From NCBI GenBank assembly GCA_019633425.1, contig WSUB01000290.1, forward strand, positions 1 through 34,162: a DNA stretch of 34,162 bases, in the 5' to 3' direction. This stretch comes from Tulasnella sp. 424 (taxonomy: Eukaryota > Basidiomycota > Agaricomycetes > Cantharellales > Tulasnellaceae). Every line of letters begins with the position of its first letter. Position 1 is the stretch's first letter. This document shows positions 9,828-21,225 of the stretch, in pieces. The position numbers and the translations under genes were made by a program. Under the pieces are notes generated by a model, which did not search any database, was not told the DNA's origin, and was given only the letters and a program-made list of their open reading frames with translations.

Positions 9828-10894
9828 CTAGTACGAGGCAAATTTGTACTCGAACCCATCCGTTTGGTGGTCTACCAGGTACCTCTGATAGTCGAACTTC
9901 GACTCCGTTTCTTCAGAGTACATGTAATATTCAGGCGGCGGTCTCCATTTTCTGAGATCTTCGTCGAAGCACCAAGGGCCGTTTTGCAGAGAAATCGCTC
10001 TGAGTTGTGGACATCCTTCATGGAGTCGCTTGACAATTTGCTCTTCTCTTTCCTGTGCGATAACCCAGCCTTCCCCGATCTGGAAGAGACGAAGACTCTC
10101 AAGTGAGGCAAGACTTGGAATCAGCGAGTCGATCAGTTCCTGGTACAATGAAGCCAGCGGTGAGCTGATCGATGCCTTGGGACTTGCAACAACTGACCAC
10201 CCACCTCGTCCACGGCCGACCAATATCCCAAGTCAAGAAATATGACGTTCGGGAAAAGCGACGGAATTTGGGGAACAATCTCCAACCACTCCTCGTCATA
10301 ATCGCGCTCATCCCGCCCAATATCTAATGCACGCAACCTCCCCGACGACCGTGCAGCTGCTAAGAGCGCACGAGAAGTCTTTGTAGCTGGGAGCCGGTAC
10401 GCTGCGATGCGTAACGTGACCAGTACTTTGCTTTGTATGTTATCTACCACCTCTGGTGGCCCGTAATAATGTTGTAGAGATTGCAGAGGGCAGCCCCGAG
10501 GAAGCCCGTTGGGAAATGTACATCTGTCGTCCCACCCCGGAAGCTCCAATCTTTCGAGATTTACAAGCTTGGCCAAAGCACCCCCTAAGGCTCCAAAGAC
10601 TCCTCCAATGACATCGTGGTCAGGCTGTTTATCATATCCCGTTGACAGGTTGACGTGGAGGCACCGGACGGCCGCTGCAACTGAGGGCCTCGCCATCATA
10701 GTACGAAAGCATCCTACCACTACCTTCGAATGCTTCGCTTGTTCGGCGAATGGTGAGAGGGAAACGACTGAATATAAGATGGGCTCGGTGATCTCGCGGA
10801 AGCTGGAGTTCGCCCGTGACACAGCCGGAAGGCTGCTCTTGCTGACGCGCTCGATGATACTGATCTTGAGCTCTGTGGGTATGTGGGGAATCAT
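9828..10894 (-). CDS. F-box-like protein, copy 3 (two exons)
   Basis: Exon 1 is 10205-10894 (230 codons) and exon 2 is 9828-10139 (104 codons), giving 333 residues. The 65-nt phase-0 intron has donor GTGGGT, branch-like CTCAC and acceptor CCAG. The F-box-like segment starts at residue 3 (HIPTELKISIIERV) and the LRR-like part includes LVNLERLELPGW. Exon 2 ends in DHQTDGFEYKFASY. Exon 1 and the upstream flank are closest to copy 4, whereas exon 2 has the PPPEYYMYS patch of copy 2, so the gene looks like a recombinant. It is the first unit of the three-copy tandem array. Predicted role: SCF substrate adaptor, by family only. Confidence 0.7.
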
Positions 10895-11548
10895 TGAACT
10901 ATGAGTATCGATGAGTCAAGGAGTTGGTTGTGGTTGCTTCCCTCGCCAACAACCCTTTGACTCGTGGTCTGACGGCACCAGTGCCGAGTCCGCTTGTTAA
11001 ATCCGACGGGGGCAATTCTCATTTTCAGTTCCTGTCGTCTCACTTTGTCCTGTAAGGGCATCATTGGTCGGCAGTCAAGTACTGTTGCGTCCTAGATAGT
11101 AAATGTACGCCCGCTCAAGCAAAAACCTTGGAGATTTCGACCATCTTCCCAATTACGCGCCCACCTCCAGTTGTTTATTGATACGCAGACACAGTCGGCT
11201 CCTCTGACTGAGGGTCTCTATGGGTTGAATGCGACGGATGTCGATGGAGAAATAGGAGTGGCGAGTACCTGCCTATGGCCAGTTAACAAACGAAAAGACT
11301 TTACGCCATCTGGAGTCTCATCGGCACGTCGAAGCTACTACTAAAAGAAAGAACAAGACTTATCCATAACCTTTATGAGCTAGTGAACGAATCTACTAAG
11401 CATTGATCTCAGTCTAGTACATGAATGCAAGATCTACTATTTGTGGTTCGGGTTCATTAAAGACAGAATGTAAAGCCTTATGGAGCAATGTGCATCACGA
11501 CGTTTACAGGTTAATCTGTTTCTTGTGTCTGTTATATCCGCTCTGATA
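9828..11548. repeat. Tandem F-box unit 1 of 3
   Basis: The unit contains F-box copy 3, its conserved 5' flank (10895 to about 11180) and a spacer. The spacing from this start codon to that of the next copy is 1715 bp. The flank has CCGAGTCCGCTTGTTAAATC and a variant of the GTACATGTAC palindrome seen in copies 2, 4 and 5 (here AGTAAATGTACG). Confidence 0.65.
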
Positions 11549-12609
11549 TCATTGCCAGTACTCAGCAAGTTCGTACCTGAACCCATCCGTTTGGGGGTCT
11601 ACCAGGTACCTCTGGTAGCCAATCCTCGACCCGGTCAACGCAGCGATCCAAGGGCTAAGCAGTTCCCATTTTCTGAGATCCTCGTCGAAGCACCATACGC
11701 TGTTGTGCAGAGAAATCGCTCTGAGTTGTGGACATCCTTCATGGAGTCGCTTGACAATTTGCTCTTCTCTTTCCTGTGCGATAACCCGGCGTTCCCCGAT
11801 CTGGAAGAGACGAAGACTCTCAAGTGAGGCAAGACTTGGAATCAGCGAGTCGATCAGTTTCTGGTACAATGAAGTCAGCGGTGAATTGATCGATGCCTTG
11901 AGACTTGCAACAACTGACCACCCACCTCGTCCACGGCCGGCCAATATCCCAAGTCAAGAAATCTGACGTTCGGGAAAAGCGACGGAATTTGAGGAACAAT
12001 CTCCAACCACTCCTCCTCATCATCGCGCTCATGCCGCCCAATATCTAATACACGCAACCTCCCCGACGACCGTGCAGCCGCTAGGAGCGCACGAGAAGTC
12101 TCTGTAGCTAGGACCCGGTACGCTACGATGCGTAACGTGACCAGCACTTTGCTTTGTATGTTATCCACCACCTCTACTGGCCCGTAATAATGTTTCAGAG
12201 GTTGCAGAGGGCAGCCCCGAGGCAGCCAGGTACGAAACGCCTCTCTGTGGTCCCATCCCGGAAGCTCCAATCTTTCGAGATTTATAAGCTTGGCCAAAGC
12301 ACCCCCTAAGGCTTCAAAGACCTCTCCGACGACATCGCGGTCGTACTGTGTATCGCATACCAGGTTGACGTGGAGGCACCGGACGGCCGCAGCAACTGAT
12401 GGCCTCGCCATCATAGTACGGAAGCATTCTACCACTACGTCCGAAAGCTTCGCTTGCTTGGCGAATGGTGAGAGGGTAACGACTGAATATAAGATGGGCT
12501 CGGTGATCTCGCGGAAGCTGGAGTTCGCCCGTGACACAGCCGGAAGGCTGCTCTTGCTGACGCGCTCGATGATACTGATCTTGAGCTCTGTGGGTAGGTG
12601 GGGAACCAT
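11549..12609 (-). CDS. F-box-like protein, copy 4 (two exons)
   Basis: Exon 1 is 11926-12609 (228 codons) and exon 2 is 11549-11860 (104 codons), giving 331 residues. The intron is 65 nt, phase 0, and nearly identical to that of copy 3. The F-box-like segment is at residues 3-45, followed by LINLERLELPGW. In exon 2 the patch after WCFDEDLRKW is ELLSPWIAALTGSRIGYQ, unlike copies 2 and 3 at the same place. The following tail (RYLVDPQTDGF) is conserved. Open frame and splice sites are intact, so it is probably expressed. Function is inferred as for the other copies. Confidence 0.7.
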
Positions 12610-13271
12610 TGAGCTATGAGTATCGATGAGTCAAGGAGTTGGTTGTCGTTGCTTTCCTCATTGAAGGCAACCCTTTGACTCGTGGTCTGGACGGCACCAG
12701 TGCCGAGTCCGCTTGTTAAATCCGACGGGGGCAATTCTCATTCCCAGATCCTGTCCTCTCACTCTGTCCTGCAAGGGCATCATCGGTCGGCAGTCAAGTA
12801 CTGTTGCGTCCTAGATAGTACATGTACGCCCGCTCAAGCAAAACCCTGGAGATCTCGACCATCTTCCCAATTACGCGCCCACCTCCAGTTGTTTATTGAT
12901 ACGCAGACACAGTCGGCTCTTCTAGCTGAGGGTTTCTATGGGTTGCATGCGACGGATGTCGACGGAGAAATAGGAGTGGCGAGTACCTGCCTCTGGCCAG
13001 TTAACAAACGAAAAGGCTTTGCGCCATCTGGAGTCTCATCGGCACGTCGAAGCTACCACTAAAAGAAAGAACACGAGTTATCCACCACCTGTATGAGCTA
13101 GTGAACGAGTCTACTAAGCATTGATCTCATTCTAGTACATGAATGCAAGATCTACTATTTGTGGTTCGGGTCCATAAAAGACAGAATTTACTGTAAAGCG
13201 TTAGGGAGTAATCTGCATCATGACGTTTACAGGTTAATCTCTTTCTTGTGTCTATTATACCCGCTCCGATA
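11549..13271. repeat. Tandem F-box unit 2 of 3
   Basis: The unit holds copy 4, its 5' flank and a spacer. The start-codon spacing to copy 5 is 1726 bp. The spacer sections 11150-11548 and 12870-13271 are very similar, including CCAGTTAACAAACGAAAAG, which marks this as the most recent duplication in the window. Confidence 0.7.
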
Positions 13272-14335
13272 TCATTGCCAGTACTCGGCAAGTTTGTACT
13301 CGAACCCATCCGTTTGGGGGTCTACCAGGTACCTCTGGTAGCCAATCCTCGACTCGGTCTCTGCAGTGGTCTCAGGGCTAAGCGGTTCCCATTCGCTGAG
13401 ATCCTCGTCAAAGCACCATGCATATTGTGTCAGATAAATTGCTCGGAGCTGCGGGCATCCTTTATGGAGGCGCTTGACAATTCCCTTTTGTCTGTCCGCT
13501 GGGATGGTCTCGAGGTATTCCCCGATCTGGAAGAGACGAAGACTCTCAAGCAAGGCGAGGCTTGGAATCAGCTTATTGATCAATTCCTGGTACAATGAAG
13601 CCAATGGTAAGCTGATCGGTGCCTTGAAACTTGCAACAACTGACCACCCACCTTCCCCACGGGCAGCCAAATTCCCAAGTCAAGAAATCTGACGTTCGGA
13701 AAAAGCGACGGAATTTGAGGAACAATCTCTAACCACTTTTCGTCACGATCGCGCTGCCCTCCAATAACTAATGCACGCAAGGTCCCCGAGTTGGACCGTG
13801 CAACCGCTAAGAGCGCATGAGACGTCTCAACAGCTTTGAGCCCGCCCGATTTGATGCGCAAAGTAACCAGTACTTTGCTTTGTATGTTAACCGCCACCTC
13901 TGGAGGCCCGTAATAATGTTGCAGAGATTGCAGAGGGCAGCCCCGAAGAAGCCTAGGAGGAAACGTCCATCTGTTGTCCGATCTTGGAAGCTCCAATCTT
14001 TCGAGATTTACGAGCTTAGCCAAAGCACCCTCTAAGGTTTCAAAGACCTCTCCGATGACATCGTGGTCGGGCCGTTTATAATGCCACAAGTCGACGTGGA
14101 GGCACCGGACGGCCGCCGCAACTGAGGGCCTCGCCATCATAGTACGGAAGCATCCTACTACCACCTTCGAACTCTTCGCTTGTCTGTTGAATGGTGAGAG
14201 GGTAACGACCGAGTATAAGATGGGCTCGGTGATCTCGCGGAAGCTGGAGTTCGCCCGTGACACAGCCGGAAGGCTGCTCTTGCTGACGCGCTCGATGATG
14301 TTGATCTTGAGCTCTGTGGGTAGCTGGGGGACCAT
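13272..14335 (-). CDS. F-box-like protein, copy 5 (two exons)
   Basis: Exon 1 is 13652-14335 (228 codons) and exon 2 is 13272-13586 (105 codons), giving 332 residues. The 65-nt phase-0 intron uses a CTTAC branch-like site. The residue before the intron is Lys rather than the Glu of the other copies. The F-box-like segment reads LPTELKINIIERV. In exon 2 the patch is EPLSPETTAETESRIGYQ, related to copy 4 but distinct, and exon 2 is one codon longer. It is the outermost member of the array and shares about 700 bp of upstream DNA with copy 2 (block duplication). Predicted role: SCF substrate adaptor, by family only. Confidence 0.7.
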
Positions 14336-14509
14336 TGAGGTACGGGTATCGATGGGTCAAGTAGTTGGTGCTGGTTTGCTTTCCTCATAGCCAGCCTTTG
14401 ACTCGTGGTGGATGGCGTCAGTACCGAGTCCGCTTGTTAAATCCGACGGGGGCGATTCTGTTTTCTGCTCCTGTCCTCTCACTTTGTCCTGCAAGAGCAT
14501 CATTAGTCA

Positions 14510-14791
14510 TTAGTTAAGTACTGTTTGCGTCCTAGATAGTACATGTACGCCTGCTCGAGCGTTTCCTCTCAAACCCTGCTCACGCTTTCGACCGTGTTCA
14601 CCGATTTCCGCGTCCACCTCCAGCTGTTCATTGATACGCAGACCCAGTCGATTTTCTAACTGAGGGCTTCTACGACCCGTATGCAAGAATTCTTGAAATT
14701 GATACCCACCAAGATAATCCATTGATCGGGAGAAGTCTGAGCACGTCGTCCCTCCCATTCCGTAAACGGAACCGGACCAGCCAGGTTTCAT
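14510..14791 (-). other. Open frame upstream of F-box copy 5, uncertain
   Basis: An ATG-initiated frame of 93 codons contains YQFQEFLHTGRRSPQLENRL and LRINEQLEVDAEI. The equivalent region near copy 2 (about 2780-3000) keeps the LRINEQ piece but has a stop soon after the matching ATG. Copies 3 and 4 keep only a shorter broken piece. It may be the relic of a gene that was once part of the repeat unit. No family was recognised. Confidence 0.2.
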
Positions 14792-15060
14792 CTTCCAAAA
14801 CCTGCGTCGTTAATGGTCGAGTTTAGGTTACATCCGCATCCCTCAGTCTTCGCATACGCATGGGGTGTCGATCGACGAACTGGAATCCATCTTGAGCAAG
14901 TCCACGTATGGTACCACCCAGACGTTTGTGCGGTGCCCTGAACGGAACCTTTTTATTTCTGGGCCCAGATAGCTCTGTTCCGGAACAGCAGAAAGGGAAA
15001 GAATTGTTTCATCACCGAACAACTGGAATGGTCTCCCCGTTTGGGTCGGGGTAACCAGTG

Positions 15061-16288
15061 CTGGTGATAAGGGCGAAAACGCTCGCGGCGAACGTAGCCC
15101 GACAAGAAGCAAGCAAACTCAAGGTTGATAGCCTCGACCGTCAAAAAGACTTACTAAGAGCAAATGGAGGGGGGGGGGGGATCTCCGGCGCATACGCCAC
15201 TTGGCCCCGCCGGACATCCATACCATTGATCCCGGGTTTTTACTCTCCGAACCTAGGGATGAGATGAGGACCTCCACCATAAACAAACCCCTTCCTTGCT
15301 TGACATTTAGGCGCGGTGCGGTCATGGGGCCGTCGTTGTTTAGTTAGCCTTCCCCTGAAGGTTGGCGTTTTTGTTTACCCTTGCGCCAATCTTCGCGAAT
15401 TCGATCAGTCGTCACATGGAGTTTGCGGTATCGCCCCTTCCGAAGAACAAAAAAAATGGCTCAAGCTGGAAGGTCTTTTTCACAGAACCCCACCGAACCT
15501 CCAAGCGCCCTTCGGCAGTGCTATCGACAGCAACTGATTGGGGAAGCCGTGGTTATGAGCATGCCGTTTGGGTCGGGAGACATGGCCACCACGAAGGGCT
15601 CTAATTGGCTCGGTCCGCCGGATTATGCGGGCGCAGGAATGAAAAATGCAGATCTCTTCTCATCTCGTTAGATTCTGCTCTTCTGGCCAGCACATTTTGG
15701 TGGAGGAGGTGGTTCGAAGAACGCAGAACGTATTCTTAGATGTCGCGAACTACATACGCACGTCGAGAAGCCAACGAAGCGAAACGTCATGCTTTGGGTA
15801 TCGGTCTGCACTCCATATGCGTCTTCCCTGGGTCCAAGGGCAAAGCACAGAAGAACCCCAGATCCTGTGTAGTGGGAAAGCAAGAACGAAGAGGGTTAGT
15901 GAGTAATAAAATGAGACAACCAGGCCCAAAGGAAGATCGAAGCGAAGACGCAAAGCAAGAAAAAACAAGAGGTGACGAAATGGTGGTTTGTGATCGACGT
16001 GGTTTTCCTTTCCGCAGTCTTTTTTTCTCAACGGCCTTGGGCCGCGTGAACGATAAGATAAGCTGACTGAATTGCGTTAGAGAAGAAAAACCTCCCAGAG
16101 GTATCTTCGTGTGAAGTGGGAGGAGAGTTTGTCTGGCCCTTTTTTTTTTTGAAGTGAGATCTACCGTACCTGCATCTGCTGGAAAAGCGCTTTCGAAGCC
16201 ATATGCACCTAGGAAAGGGTATTTGTGAGAGAAGAAAAGATGAGAGGGTTGTGGTTAGCACCCAATAAGGAAGGAACAGGGTTCAAGG
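15061..16288. other. Extra segment in block B, left part: no gene seen
   Basis: This has no counterpart in block A. It has a run of 13 G (15168-15180) and 11 T (16140-16150). Frames at 15316-15671 and 15740-16066 show no motifs, and overlapping frames on both strands suggest shadows. No terminal repeats or target-site duplication could be seen at the junction with the repeated DNA. Confidence 0.4.
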
Positions 16289-16978
16289 TCAGGGTCCCGA
16301 AAGGTGATGGATGTCTGATCGACCTGCAATCGCTGACAAGCGTTTCGGGGCATCGATTTGCGTGTGTGTGAAAACACGCGTGGTAGGGAGCAAGGGAAAT
16401 GGACTATGCCTGAAGAGGTGAAGTCTCCGGAGGTGACGACGCCTCGGACGAGGTGGGTGGGCCTCGGGCGGAGCTTTCAAGGTCCACAGTGGGAAGAGTG
16501 CAGGTGGATGTCTCGGGGGTTTCACAGACACCTCCAGTCGGAGCAGCTCCCGCCTCGGGGATAGTGACTCAAAGGGCGTAGCAATGCCGGGAAGTTCCTG
16601 TAGCCAAAGAAACATAAAAAAATAAGGGACTTACATCGATACAAGTTGGTTTCCCATTCCGAACATGTCGACACAGTTCGGCAACCGAGGCATCGCGTTC
16701 GCTGTCGAATGTATACAAAGATTCTGGGCTTTCCTATATTCGGAAAATCACAAAAGAAAAGAATTGAAGAGTGTAAGCGTGGGGCCGCTTCCGAACAACG
16801 GGGGAAAGGTATCGACATCTCGGGGATGCCTTATGAGCCGCTCCGAGCAAAGCGGACCGAACGAACGTAACGAATGTGAATTGCCACTAACCTTGACGAA
16901 GTCTGCTACAGTTCGTCTAGCGTCCTTTTGGGCGGCTTCGTGTCGAGATTGCGAGGATCCGAATAGGCTTTCGAACAT
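16289..16978 (-). CDS. Possible small spliced gene, unknown function
   Basis: Exon 1 (16892-16978) starts at an ATG in good context (CCACCAATG) and encodes 29 residues (MFESLFGSSQ, then RRTVADFVK). A GTTAGT donor and ATATAG acceptor define a 158-nt intron. Exon 2 (16635-16733, 33 codons, ESPESLYTFDSERD) stays open and ends at a strong GTAAGT donor. The 3' end is uncertain. A TACAG acceptor would give a 37-nt intron and an Arg/Pro-rich end reaching 16289. A GAG acceptor further on (exon starting near 16551) would give an acidic Ser/Thr/Pro-rich tail ending TSPLQA. No family was recognised. The gene lies wholly inside the segment that block A lacks. Consistent phase over two introns is the only support. 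Confidence 0.4.
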
Positions 16979-18076
16979 TGGTGGCGGTCACGTAGGAGAG
17001 TGAAGTTGGTGGTTAGTCTAAAAGTTCGAACGAAAGCGGTGGCGCAATGGGAACGTCGACGTCATACCCTTTGGCTGACAAATAAAAAGCTGTGGCCCGG
17101 CCGCACCAGCCGTGTTTGTTTTAGCATTGGCCCCTCTTCTCCTCTCCTTCACTACTGACTTTGAAACAGTCGAAATTCCTAAAGTTCTTCCCGGTTCATT
17201 GGTTTCACCGGAAGAAATGGTTCTAGTGCAACGATGCGCTTAGCGATATCTGGATTTCACCTGCTATCCTGATAGCCTTGCCCTGTTCGGGGAGAAGGTC
17301 ACTCGTTGGCAAAGCTAATCAAATAAGTCAGCCACCGAATCTTACGATCCCTTTCACCCCCCACTCCTATGACTAGAGCAACGTATTCTATCGCATGCAC
17401 CGCTTCTTTTAATCACAGCTGACGTCATTTTACGACGCACGATACGTAGTTGCGAAGCCTTTTGCCCGCCTCTCTGGATATTCCTGGAACCAAGCCACCG
17501 CGAGATCTGGTGGTGGGGGACGGTAGAATTCGGAGATCCCCAGGCTTTTTTTCGTTTCCCGCACACATTCCAACCCCCTTTCGGCCAAGCTGCGAACTTT
17601 CTACCGTCGAGCGGCTTCAGAGCGGCCGGTTGGCCCAGAACTCGGGTGTTTGTCGGGAGGCTCCCTAACCCAATCGTCTTTCTGAGTCTCACTCTCAACG
17701 ATCGGGTTTTTGGCGCTGAACGGTGCAAGCGTCTCCTGTCAAACGGATCTTGCAAAGAGGTCCTTCCCCACTGCGGAGGTTGAATCTGCATATCAAATAG
17801 TCCTAATGCGGCATGAATCGCTAATCGAGAATATTATTAGCAACTATAATGGAACCGAACTGGGATTTGGGGTAGAGCGATGCCATGGTCTAGGTCACCT
17901 TGGCGGACGTCTTGGCATTTGAGCTCGGGAGCGAGGTAGCAATGGAATATCCCTCATGCACGTATACATATAGTTTACATAGCTCGGACCCGAGCTTAAA
18001 TTCTCTTCTTCACAATGGTTCGACGCGTAGTCTGATATCTCGTGACAGCGTGGACCATGTGTTACGGAACTGCGGG
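16979..18076. other. Extra segment in block B, right part: no gene seen
   Basis: This would include the promoter of the possible gene at 16289-16978. The minus-strand frame 17354-17791 is basic and without motifs, and is not called. Weak similarity to block A may resume near 17993 (TCTCTTCTTC), but clear similarity starts at about 18077. Confidence 0.35.
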
Positions 18077-21000
18077 TCGGGCACTGCCACTGTTCGCAGC
18101 TCGCGCGCCTCGAAAATGGGTATCCGGGAATAGAAAAAAACTTGTTATGGATATGGATATTTCTGGGTCCTTCCATCAATTCGGAGTTCTGACGTTGGCC
18201 ACCGTTATCCCAGGTCCAACCTGTCGTTTCGCGCTTTATGCCGCGTTCCTTGGCGCCGGGCAGGGCTGTTAAGGGCGCTCTGATTACAGGCAAGGGCAAT
18301 CGGCCAATGGCGAGAGGGAGAAGAGAGCCAGGTCAGTGGGATTGCACTGCGCTTGCTCGGTCCCTCAAAAGCCAGGGGTTCTCACTCGGACCAATAACCG
18401 CTTTCAGTGGTGGGATCACCCTCCGCTCCATCCCAACGTGTTTTTATTTCTTTTTTGGCTTTTCTATATATTATATCGGGACTTGCTCCGGTTGGATCCC
18501 AATGATCGACAACCTTGGGATGCATCCTTCGACCATTGCTCTTTGGGACTGGGGAGATCTGGAAAAGGGCTGAGAACGACCCCCACGATTGCACCTAGAC
18601 GTTTGAGGGTGCTCCCCCCTCCCCTCCTTCTCCGCCTCCTACACCGCCCAGCGACTTTGTTTTTTGCGGACCTCCAGTCGTGGCGTGTACTTGCGTGGGG
18701 TATCGCAGAAAGTCGATGCTCGGGTTTCGATGTCCGGGTCAAAGGCTGAACTGCGGGAGTTGGTGTAGATTTACCGTGGTTCCACCGAGTCGACGACCGC
18801 TCCCTCTTTCGAAACTATCCATCATCGGGGCACCGAGGACATACTTACAAGTTGACGTTGGAGCGTTACGTCAAAGGCATAATATCCAAGCATTCCAGGC
18901 CCCTGGCTGGGTTGTCCGTCTGTTCTCCGAGGTTTTTTTACTTCTTCCATCTCCCTCCGGTCGGGCCCAAAGTCGAGTTCGCTCTCATGAGATCCCAAGG
19001 CGCTTTCGAAATGTTCGCAAGCCACTGCCCGGAATTTCCCCCCTTTTTACCATTGGGGATGTTCCTCAGACGCTTGTTGATGAACGATGCACTTTGTAAT
19101 GTACCTGCTGTCTACAAGCATAGCAACGCGATGCCGAATTTGTCGAGATGCTAGTCCCTTCGGTACTTTCCCCTCCCCTCCCCATCAACTCGGACGACAC
19201 GCCACATTGAGTAAAGATTTGTTTCTCTAGTTCGGGTTTAACTAGGGTACTTCGAGGATGATAATGCGGGATCTGCGAAATCTCCAGGGAACCGAGAGGG
19301 ACACAGATTCCGACGATATCGGGTCGTCAAGGAACGGATACGTGCTGCTGGCGAATGCCGACTTATCTGCAGGGAATAGATTAGAACGTTCCTCGAAAGG
19401 TTAGGTGTGTCCTTGTTTACTTGGCGTCGGCTAAGTCCTTCGAGCTCGCCATCCATACGTACGCCGAATGAACGAAGGAGTGTTTCTACGTCACGTACCA
19501 ACCCCGAATCGGAACGTCATTCATATCATATCTCTCCCCTTCGCTTGCACACCCCGTTACCCGAGTTTCTCTCAAATCAATCAGAAACGGGGAATATTAG
19601 AGAGCAATGTTCTCCTTCACTTATAGGAGTTCAAAAGGAGGGGGGTGGTGTAAATGGCAAATGACATGAATTCCATTTTCGTGAGGGGGTGCATCTTTTC
19701 CATCATCATCCTGTTGCACCTCACCTCGTCTACCTGCTTTCGCCATCAGGAACACGGAAACGACCAAGAGATCGGTCAGGGGCAGCGCCCTCTCCTTCGT
19801 ATCGGAGAAGTCCGAACAGGAACGCGCGCGGGGAGGAGTGGGCTGGGTCTGCAGAGACTTTTGGGTCTCGTTGAGAGGGTCGCATTTTGGGGTTTGGTCT
19901 TGCTTGTTAGCCGTGGATTTCCTCATCGATTCCTATCTGACAAACGACGAACAGATAACGACATATTCTCGGCTTGCTTAGTCTACTATATTTGGTCGTA
20001 GATGGGCGGCATCGGAGGCTGCGCGCCGGCATCGTCATACGTGATGTGGAACGCTGCTCGATCATCGTTCCACCCGCGATCGTCAGTTGCCCAATGATTG
20101 TCCACGCGCCTCGAGCGCAGATTAAATATACAGTCAGGTTAGGCAAGAAGAGGGGACGAGTTAATTATACAGGCCTGTGTGCTTGGGCGTAAACCGTAAC
20201 GTACGTCGATAAGACGTTATGCGCGCGTTCGAGAACCCCGTCCCTTCAAGATCGCTGGGATGATAGGAGGCGATTCATCGTGCACCACTTGGTCCCTATA
20301 ATGACATGGTTCTTCCACCGGGATCATACTCAAGCCCCCCGAACGAGGGATTTACACCTTGCCCAAGTTAAGAAAGTGAGCTCGATCAGAAAAAAAAAAC
20401 CAAAAATGTGTTCACGTGGTGTAGGGTGAAGGAAAAGCGCTGCACCGCTGCTCCGCTGCTTTTTGGACAATCGCTTTTTGGACAATCAACGCGGTCCCAG
20501 AAACCTTCGTTTCCCCAATCGCTTGTCTATGGCTTTTCGGAAGCAATTGACACCACTGATTGTCTTCTTTCCCGATGGCGAGAAGAGAAGAAGTACGAGG
20601 ACAATATATGCATGGAACACTCATTTGGCTTTGCGTGCGGAACGTGGTGAAATAGGTAATCATGCTGTCAACTTTGACGGCGGTGTGTACTCTCTTCTCG
20701 AAGCCAAGCCAAACGGCCGCCTGGGGTAGGGAGGGGGGAAGGAAGATGTCTGTGGTTTCGTTCGATGAATCATGATTCGTAGCCGTGGGTGTAATACGCG
20801 GAGGGCAGGATCACCGATTGTCGCCTCACTCAGACATATTCCTCGAAGCGGGGTGCGCAGGCTAGTTGTGAGAGATCGCGGCCGGGGACAAACGACGGGA
20901 CAATGCATTAACTGGGGGAACGCAATAAACAAAATCGTAACGGCGGAGCTAGCTGGGAGAGGTACGTTAGTTGGGGTGAATATGACAGAGAAGAAGTTGT

Positions 21001-21225
21001 CCTTACCAAAATGAAAAGAGCGAAAAATCAAATCCCTTTGCTGTCTAACCAACTGACAATTTCACGTTTCCACCTGCCGCGAAGGACGATTTGTTCTTTC
21101 TCCGGTAGGACGGAGACGAAATGCTTGAGCTTTTTGGGCCGTCTGAGCGTGGTGTCGGGCTTCGGAGATGAAATGCTCGGGAAGAGATCGGTCGTCATAT
21201 CGCGAGCGAGTGCCTATATCACATA
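18077..21225. repeat. Duplicated block B, part 2 (source copy)
   Basis: This matches 3299-4808 in order and orientation, apart from an extra roughly 1.5 kb (18690-20188). It ends inside the mL49 gene, just past the acceptor of its last exon. Since mL49 is intact here and only a decayed terminal exon exists at 4649-4796, this is the donor copy. Confidence 0.7.
18690..20188. other. About 1.5 kb present only in block B
   Basis: In block A the sequence passes from CGTGGCGTGTACTT (about 3840) to GCGTAAACGTGCGTGGATAAG (about 3900). In block B these two points are 1.5 kb apart. The interval has short frames (for example 18852-19154 plus and 19238-19501 minus) but no ATG-initiated frame with recognisable features. 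It may be an insertion in B or a deletion in A. No element ends were recognised. Confidence 0.45.

Larger units (their letters stand above)
13272..15060. repeat. Duplicated block B, part 1 (F-box copy 5 plus upstream DNA)
   Basis: This is the counterpart of 1484-3255. Similarity continues past the F-box 5' flank through non-coding DNA to about 15055 and then stops where the extra 3-kb segment begins. In the other copy the next matching block follows directly after about 40 bp. Confidence 0.65.

Noticed and set aside
16598..16634. 37-nt intron giving an Arg/Pro-rich third exon
   Set aside because: Not fully rejected, but the resulting tail looks like an off-frame reading of Ser/Thr/Pro codons, so the 3' end of that gene is left open.
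17354..17791. 145-codon basic minus-strand frame
   Set aside because: No good start, no domain, and composition typical of a shadow frame.
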